Shown piece by piece: positions 5,756 through 9,613 of a DNA stretch of 9,613 nt. Made by a program: the position numbers and the translations under genes. This stretch comes from JALTID01 sp027004335 [NCBI: bacterium] (GTDB taxonomy: Bacteria > JALSQH01). Position 1 is the stretch's first letter. Every line of letters starts with the position of its first letter. Location of the stretch: assembly GCA_027004335.1 (NCBI GenBank), contig JALTID010000141.1, forward strand, positions 1 through 9,613, in the 5' to 3' direction. The notes under the pieces were generated by a model. It searched no databases, was not told the origin of the DNA, and worked only from the letters and a program-made list of their open reading frames with translations.

Positions 5756-6486
5756 TGGTTAAGATAACCATTGATGGGAAAAAAATTTCTGCGAAAGAAG
5801 GCGAGACTGTCTTAAAAGCTGCACAAAGAGCAGGAATTTTTATTCCTACTCTATGTAACAATGATGCAGTTAAACCCTATAGCGCATGCAGGATGTGTCT
5901 GGTTGAAGTTGCTAAAAATGGCAGAACCAAGCTCGTAACTTCCTGTGATTATCCCGTGGAGGAAGGAATTGAGGTAAATACAAATACGGAGCGGATCCAG
6001 AGAGACAGGAAGGTGATTCTGGAACTTTTAATTGCAAGAACAGGCGAAACACCTGAATTAAAAAAGCTTGCTGAAAAAGTAGGGGTTAAAGAGGTAAGAT
6101 TTAAAGTAAGAAACTTTGATGACTGCATACTTTGCGGACTTTGTGTTAGAGTATGTGACGAAGTGGTTGGGGCTCATGCTATTGGTTTCAGGGGAAGGGG
6201 CATGGAGCGAGAAGTAGTGCCACCTTTTGATGTAGAAAATGAGCAATGTCTTGCATGTGGTGCATGTGCGGAAATATGTCCAGTAAATATCATAGATATT
6301 TTTGAACACGACGGGACAAGAGAACTTCCAAAATGGCATAAAAAGTCCAGGCTTGTGGCATGCAGGGTTTGTGGGAAATACTTTGCTACTGAAGAAGAAA
6401 TTGAAATGATCAGGGCAAAGACTGGCTTACCCGACGAGATACTATATGTCTGCCCTGATTGTAGGGAACATAATTTTACTATTTAG
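5755..6486 (+). CDS. Short NuoG/HydA N-terminus-like ferredoxin subunit with C-terminal CxxC pair
   Basis: A 243-residue electron-transfer subunit matching only the N-terminal ferredoxin part of NuoG, HoxU or HydA. Residues 1-80 are a plant-type [2Fe-2S] domain with Cys34, Cys45, Cys48 and Cys64. The following stretch (81-112) keeps the helical framework but lacks the His-Cys ligands of the usual extra [4Fe-4S] site. Residues 120-180 hold two [4Fe-4S] motifs: Cys124/127/130/134 and Cys165/168/171/175. The tail adds CRVCG (203-207) and CPDC (233-236), like a zinc ribbon or rubredoxin. No H-cluster or molybdopterin domain follows. ATG 5755 is preferred (GAGGA seven bases upstream; TGATG overlap with the previous stop); GTG 5752 would add one residue but is only four bases from that site. 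Last gene of the operon. It probably bridges the flavoprotein and PorD or free ferredoxin; that role is inferred. Confidence 0.87.
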   Translation: MVKITIDGKKISAKEGETVLKAAQRAGIFIPTLCNNDAVKPYSACRMCLVEVAKNGRTKLVTSCDYPVEEGIEVNTNTERIQRDRKVILELLIARTGETPELKKLAEKVGVKEVRFKVRNFDDCILCGLCVRVCDEVVGAHAIGFRGRGMEREVVPPFDVENEQCLACGACAEICPVNIIDIFEHDGTRELPKWHKKSRLVACRVCGKYFATEEEIEMIRAKTGLPDEILYVCPDCREHNFTI

Positions 6487-6541
6487 CAAAGCTTATCCTT
6501 TTTTACAATAAGAGATTTTGATTGTGATAAGAAATTCGGCT

Positions 6542-6561
6542 ATCATTAAATGATTTTTCTT
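6542..6561 (+). terminator. Weak candidate terminator after the por-hyd operon
   Basis: ATCAT-TAA-ATGAT forms a five-base-pair AT-only hairpin immediately followed by TTTTTCTT. The stem is too weak to be convincing. An alternative pairing, CTTATC (6492-6497) with GATAAG (6526-6531), lacks a T-run. The rest of 6487-6586 holds nothing else that I can recognise. Confidence 0.22.
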
Positions 6562-6586
6562 ATCTTACCTGATCTTGCATATTGGT

Positions 6587-6614
6587 TTGACAGCATGGAG
6601 TAATTTTGTAAAAT
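6587..6614 (+). promoter_or_regulatory. Strong promoter for the tRNA-Gly/tRNA-Cys unit
   Basis: A perfect -35 TTGACA (6587-6592) is followed after 16 bases by TAAAAT (6609-6614, 5/6). The start point would fall near 6621, about five bases before tRNA-Gly, as expected for a stable-RNA promoter with a very short leader. It also implies that the tRNAs do not depend on read-through from the por-hyd operon. Confidence 0.7.
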
Positions 6615-6625
6615 TATTAACGCAG

Positions 6626-6701
<76 letters not shown>

Positions 6702-6710
6702 TTTTTTTCT

Positions 6711-6784
6711 GGCGGCGTACCCAAGAGGCCTAAGGGGGCGGTCTGCAAAACCGCTATTCACCGGTTCGACTCCGGTCGCCGCCT
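6711..6784 (+). tRNA. tRNA-Cys (anticodon GCA), CCA not encoded
   Basis: The acceptor GGCGGCG (6711-6717) pairs with CGCCGCC (6777-6783). The anticodon stem GCGGT/ACCGC encloses loop CTGCAAA with GCA at 6745-6747. The T arm is ACCGG-TTCGACT-CCGGT. Discriminator T6784 agrees with the U73 required by cysteinyl-tRNA synthetase. The next bases are CTA, so CCA must be added by nucleotidyltransferase, unlike the neighbouring tRNA-Gly. The last 31 bases are overlapped on the other strand by the end of the hydrolase gene. Confidence 0.96.
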
Positions 6785-7806
6785 CTATTAAATAAGTGCT
6801 TTTTAAGCCATTTTTCAATTACTGGGAGAGTTTCCTCTGTTGCGTCAACTCCCACTACAAGGTCTATGTGACCATAGTCATGTTTGAATCCCTCGGGTTT
6901 TCCCATGACCACTAAAAACTTATCTCTGGAAGAGATATATTTGTAACTCAGCCTGATCCCCTCTGCCGGCGCCATTTTATCAACATCCCCGGCTATTAAA
7001 AGTACTGGATATTTAAGATCCTTAAGGGATGTAAGATAATTGATGTTATATTCATCTATTAGGGGTCCTTTTTCAATAGCATCTTTAAGCTGATCTACCA
7101 TTTTAATAGGGGTGGTTGGGCTTACCGCTCTTGTTATCATTATGGATACATCAGAGGGGGATATGTCATTTACATTTCCAAGTAACTTCAACAGTGAGAT
7201 TTTTTTGAGAAAGTAAGGAGAGAAAGGTTTTACTATGTAATTCCCCGGAAACGACCATGCATAGGGAGTAACAAATTTAAATTTATCCAGTAGGTTAATC
7301 AGGGGGATATAAATTTTCCTCTGCCATGCAGAGAATGTTACAGGAGCTGCAATAGCTATTATCCCAATAAGGTGAGTGTCAAATACATGGGAACCATAAG
7401 CTAAATCGGTGATTCCACCCAGGCTGTGACCCATAATAAAATATTTTTTGACACCTCTTTTTTTCACGCTTTTGATAAGGGCTTTTAAATCATATCTCCA
7501 TAACCTCCCTATTGTTATAATCCTGGGAGAGTTACAGTGTGATGCACCATGCCCCCGAAAGTCTATAGCGAAACCTTTGAACCCCTTTTTTGAGAGGATT
7601 CTCGCGAAGGATTTAGAGGGTACAGCGTCAAAGTTGTTATGATTTGCACCAAGTCCATGGAGATATATTATGGCGGGCAGAGTGCTGCTTCCAGGATAGG
7701 TGAATACTGGTAATTTGCATCCATCTGTGGTCCTTATCCAGTAGGATGGGATATCATGGCTGGAGCAGGAAAAGATGAAAGTAATGAGTATCAGTAGAAA
7801 GAGCAA
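6754..7806 (-). CDS. Alpha/beta-hydrolase, putative lipoprotein
   Basis: A 350-residue serine hydrolase of unknown substrate, related to lipases, esterases and acyl-hydrolases. HGLG (50-53) forms the oxyanion region and DFRGHG follows at 82-87. The nucleophile elbow is GHSLG with Ser128 (126-130). The acid is probably Asp276 in AGDVDKMAP (272-280) and the base His313 in YGHIDLV (311-317); a lid-like insertion lies at about 160-250. The N-terminus is a short hydrophobic stretch ending IFSC (11-14), a plausible lipobox with Cys14 as lipid-attachment site, so the enzyme is probably exported and membrane-anchored. The canonical start is TTG 7806, but this leaves no positively charged n-region; ATA 7824 would supply IRKLKK. 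The last ten or so residues (RGGDRSRTGE) are encoded antisense to tRNA-Cys and are unlikely to be part of the ancestral fold. It is the third gene after the PHP gene and thrC. Confidence 0.85.
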   Translation of the reverse strand: MLFLLILITFIFSCSSHDIPSYWIRTTDGCKLPVFTYPGSSTLPAIIYLHGLGANHNNFDAVPSKSFARILSKKGFKGFAIDFRGHGASHCNSPRIITIGRLWRYDLKALIKSVKKRGVKKYFIMGHSLGGITDLAYGSHVFDTHLIGIIAIAAPVTFSAWQRKIYIPLINLLDKFKFVTPYAWSFPGNYIVKPFSPYFLKKISLLKLLGNVNDISPSDVSIMITRAVSPTTPIKMVDQLKDAIEKGPLIDEYNINYLTSLKDLKYPVLLIAGDVDKMAPAEGIRLSYKYISSRDKFLVVMGKPEGFKHDYGHIDLVVGVDATEETLPVIEKWLKKHLFNRGGDRSRTGE

Positions 7807-7820
7807 CTTCTTAAGTTTTC

Positions 7821-9362
7821 TTATCCCATGATTTTAAGAATCTCCTTTTCTATTTTTTCAGGATTCTTTTCCACTATTTTAGTATGAATCATCCTCCTTC
7901 TGTCAAGGGTATTTATATTTTGAGGGATATTTTTCCCGGTTTCTCTGCTAATTAATCTGACAATCTCTACCCCTGATAACCCTTTTATCTCCGGGATATC
8001 TGACGCGTTGTAAGGGTATCCGTGAAGAGCTTTAAAGACATCTACTCCAAATTTTGCCCAGTGAGCAGTGGAAGCAACAACCATTTTTCTATTGTCCTTT
8101 TGCTTCCCTATATAACTTTCTGCTACCAGTTCTCCCACAGAGGTGTGGGGGTCCATGAGGTAACCTGTTTCAGTATAAATTTTTTTAATATTTAAGAGGG
8201 TTGTGTCATTGTTAACCCATCCGGCGGAAAATAGAGAACTTATCTTATCCTGAGTTTCTTCATCCACATGGAAAAAGCCTTCATGCTTGATCTGCTCCAT
8301 CCACTTTCTTATTTTTTGTGTATTCTCAGTAAGATGATAGAGAAGCCTTTCAAGATTACTTGAAATAAGAATATCCATGGAAGGAGAGGGGGTTTTGACG
8401 AGAGTTCGTGATCTCAGGTCATATTTTCCTGTGGTTATAAAGTCGTAGAGGATGTTATTCTGGTTTGATGCACATATGAGTTTCTTTATGGGTATTCCCA
8501 TCTCTCTTGCATAGTATGCTGCAAGAATATTTCCAAAATTTCCAGTGGGTACGGTAATGTTTATCTCCTCCCCTGCTCTAATTTCACCTTTTTTTAGAAG
8601 AGTTAGATAGGAGTAAATGTAATATACAATCTGTGGTAGCAATCTTCCCCAGTTTATTGAATTGGCTGAAGACATCTTTATCTGCAGAGAATCAAGTTTT
8701 TTTATAAATTTTTCATCGGTAAAAATATATTTAACTGCATTCTGAGCGTCGTCAAAATCACCTTTAATGCCGTAAACATGCTGATTCTTTCCATCCTGAG
8801 TAATCATTTGAAGCTCTTGAAGATCACTTACGCCTCCTTCGGGGTAGAGTACTGTTATGTCAATTTTTTCTCTGTTCTTAAACCCTTCCAGTGCCGCAGT
8901 GCCGGTATCTCCTGAAGTGGCAACTAAAATAAGATACCTAACCCCTGGCAAATTTTTGCTTTTTCTTTCTTCGTTTAATTTTCTCAATGAAGCTTCAAAA
9001 AAGAGGGGCATTACCTGTAAGGCCATATCTTTGAATGCAGATGTTGGTCCATGAAATAGTTCAATTAAAAATAATCCATTTCTCAGGTGTATTAGAGGAG
9101 CTACTTCTGGAGTGTCGAACTTTTCAAAGGCTTTTTCTATTAGTTCTTTTATTTCGTCATCGGCAAAATCTATTTCAAATTTTTTGAAAATATAGAATAC
9201 AAGCTCGTGATAGTTCATAGATAGAAGAGAATTTATTTCTTCAGGTGTGAGGGGAGGAATTTTTTCAGGAACAAATAATCCCCCATCAGAAGAGATTCCT
9301 TTTAAGATAACTTCTCTGAAAGTGTATTTTTCTTCTTCTCCACGAGTGCTGAAATACTTCAT
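7821..9362 (-). CDS. thrC: Threonine synthase
   Basis: PLP-dependent last step of threonine biosynthesis: O-phospho-L-homoserine plus water gives L-threonine and phosphate. The 513 residues are full length for the long E. coli/yeast-type class. The N-terminus (YFSTRG..., then ISSDGGLFVPE at 23-33) is characteristic. PLP-binding Lys111 lies in HGPTSAFKDMALQ (104-116). SGDTG (150-154) and VPTGNFGN (271-278) hold the cofactor phosphate, and SSANSINWGRLLPQ (231-244) is typical of this class. ATG 9362 has GAGGT about seven bases upstream and lies one base after the stop of the PHP gene, so translation is probably coupled. The end (ATG-GGA-TAA) abuts the hydrolase start region. There is no N-terminal regulatory extension of the plant type. 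All catalytic motifs look intact. Confidence 0.95.
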   Translation of the reverse strand: MKYFSTRGEEEKYTFREVILKGISSDGGLFVPEKIPPLTPEEINSLLSMNYHELVFYIFKKFEIDFADDEIKELIEKAFEKFDTPEVAPLIHLRNGLFLIELFHGPTSAFKDMALQVMPLFFEASLRKLNEERKSKNLPGVRYLILVATSGDTGTAALEGFKNREKIDITVLYPEGGVSDLQELQMITQDGKNQHVYGIKGDFDDAQNAVKYIFTDEKFIKKLDSLQIKMSSANSINWGRLLPQIVYYIYSYLTLLKKGEIRAGEEINITVPTGNFGNILAAYYAREMGIPIKKLICASNQNNILYDFITTGKYDLRSRTLVKTPSPSMDILISSNLERLLYHLTENTQKIRKWMEQIKHEGFFHVDEETQDKISSLFSAGWVNNDTTLLNIKKIYTETGYLMDPHTSVGELVAESYIGKQKDNRKMVVASTAHWAKFGVDVFKALHGYPYNASDIPEIKGLSGVEIVRLISRETGKNIPQNINTLDRRRMIHTKIVEKNPEKIEKEILKIMG

Positions 9363-9363
9363 C

Positions 9364-9613
9364 TTATACCTCTACTATTTTAGCAGGGTTATCTTTAAGA
9401 AGGTATTTTATTTTCTTCTCCCCAAAGTTTTTTTTAAGCTTTGGTATAGTGGTGATTACTTCTTTTAGTTGCTGGGGGGAATGTGTGTCAGTGGCAAGAA
9501 AGTGATATTTGCCTTCTTCCAGAAGGGAGATAAATTTTTTTCTCACATATCTCCCGTAGTGTCCAGCGTAGCTGCCGACATTGCCCTGGAGAAGTCCACC
9601 CCTGTGTGTGAAT
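9364..9613 (-). CDS. PHP-family protein, CpsB/YwqE tyrosine-phosphatase-like, C-terminal fragment
   Basis: Only the last 82 or so codons are present; the gene enters from the right edge and ends with TAA at 9366-9364. The reading frame shows GGLLQGNVGSYAGHYGR, then a helix, then YHFLATDTHSPQQL, then a final helix with NPAKIVE. The 'q.N.GSl.G.yGr' strand and the 'hfiaTDaHs' metal-binding motif (Asp and His ligands) are features of the metal-dependent CpsB/CapC/YwqE protein-tyrosine phosphatases of the PHP superfamily, which often act in polysaccharide export control. Other PHP hydrolases cannot be excluded because most ligands lie outside the window. An internal GTG (9546) is not the true start since the conserved frame continues upstream. 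It is the first visible gene of the operon with thrC, one base away. Confidence 0.75.
   Translation of the reverse strand, partial: FTHRGGLLQGNVGSYAGHYGRYVRKKFISLLEEGKYHFLATDTHSPQQLKEVITTIPKLKKNFGEKKIKYLLKDNPAKIVEV

Noticed and set aside
3415-6486. [FeFe]-hydrogenase (HydABC) operon
   Set aside because: The HydA-like gene ends after the ferredoxin domains at residue 243. No H-cluster motifs (such as TSCCP or FMACPGGC) occur in any frame downstream, and the next features are tRNAs.
6492-6531. CTTATC...GATAAG stem as terminator of the por-hyd operon
   Set aside because: The stem is interrupted by a one-sided seven-base bulge, has few G-C pairs and is not followed by a T-run.
6798-6815. GCTT-TTT-AAGC hairpin plus T-run as tRNA terminator
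   Set aside because: Only four base pairs with a three-base loop, and it lies within the hydrolase coding region. Too weak to annotate.

Overview
This window comes from a bacterium, very probably a strict anaerobe. Bacterial-type promoters, Shine-Dalgarno sites and tRNAs are visible. The central operon is built around an oxygen-sensitive 2-oxoacid:ferredoxin oxidoreductase and many iron-sulfur proteins. Base composition is moderately AT-rich. I cannot assign a phylum; the gamma-delta-alpha-beta POR gene order is that of Thermotoga-type enzymes, but this is not enough to name the organism.

Layout. (1) 1-147, minus: the first 49 codons of a PLP-dependent decarboxylase-like gene (sphingosine-1-phosphate lyase / group II decarboxylase type). 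(2) 148-436: a divergent intergenic region with one plausible promoter per direction and several short repeats. (3) 437-6486, plus: seven tightly packed or overlapping genes, porG-porD-porA-porB followed by hydC/nuoE-like, hydB/nuoF-like and a short hydA/nuoG-N-terminus-like gene. (4) 6487-6625: a short spacer ending in a strong promoter. (5) 6626-6784: tRNA-Gly(GCC) and tRNA-Cys(GCA). (6) 6754-9613, minus: an operon of a PHP-family protein (3' end only), threonine synthase, and a putative alpha/beta-hydrolase lipoprotein whose end runs antisense into tRNA-Cys.

How the genes work together. PorGDAB should oxidise pyruvate (or a related 2-oxoacid) with CoA to acetyl-CoA and CO2, passing low-potential electrons through PorD. 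The next three genes encode the FMN/NAD(H) module known from bifurcating HydABC hydrogenases, complex I and the wider Bfu-type family, but no hydrogenase, formate dehydrogenase or other catalytic domain is attached. With all seven genes translationally coupled, the simplest inference is one POR-diaphorase system linking 2-oxoacid oxidation to NAD+ reduction, possibly with ferredoxin as a third partner. Several canonical cluster ligands in the NADH module are missing, so its wiring appears to differ from HydABC. This is the most interesting part of the window.

The minus-strand operon is more ordinary: amino-acid biosynthesis (thrC) between a PHP phosphatase-like gene and a putative surface hydrolase. 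Its hydrolase has an unusual start region and an unusual antisense overlap with a tRNA.
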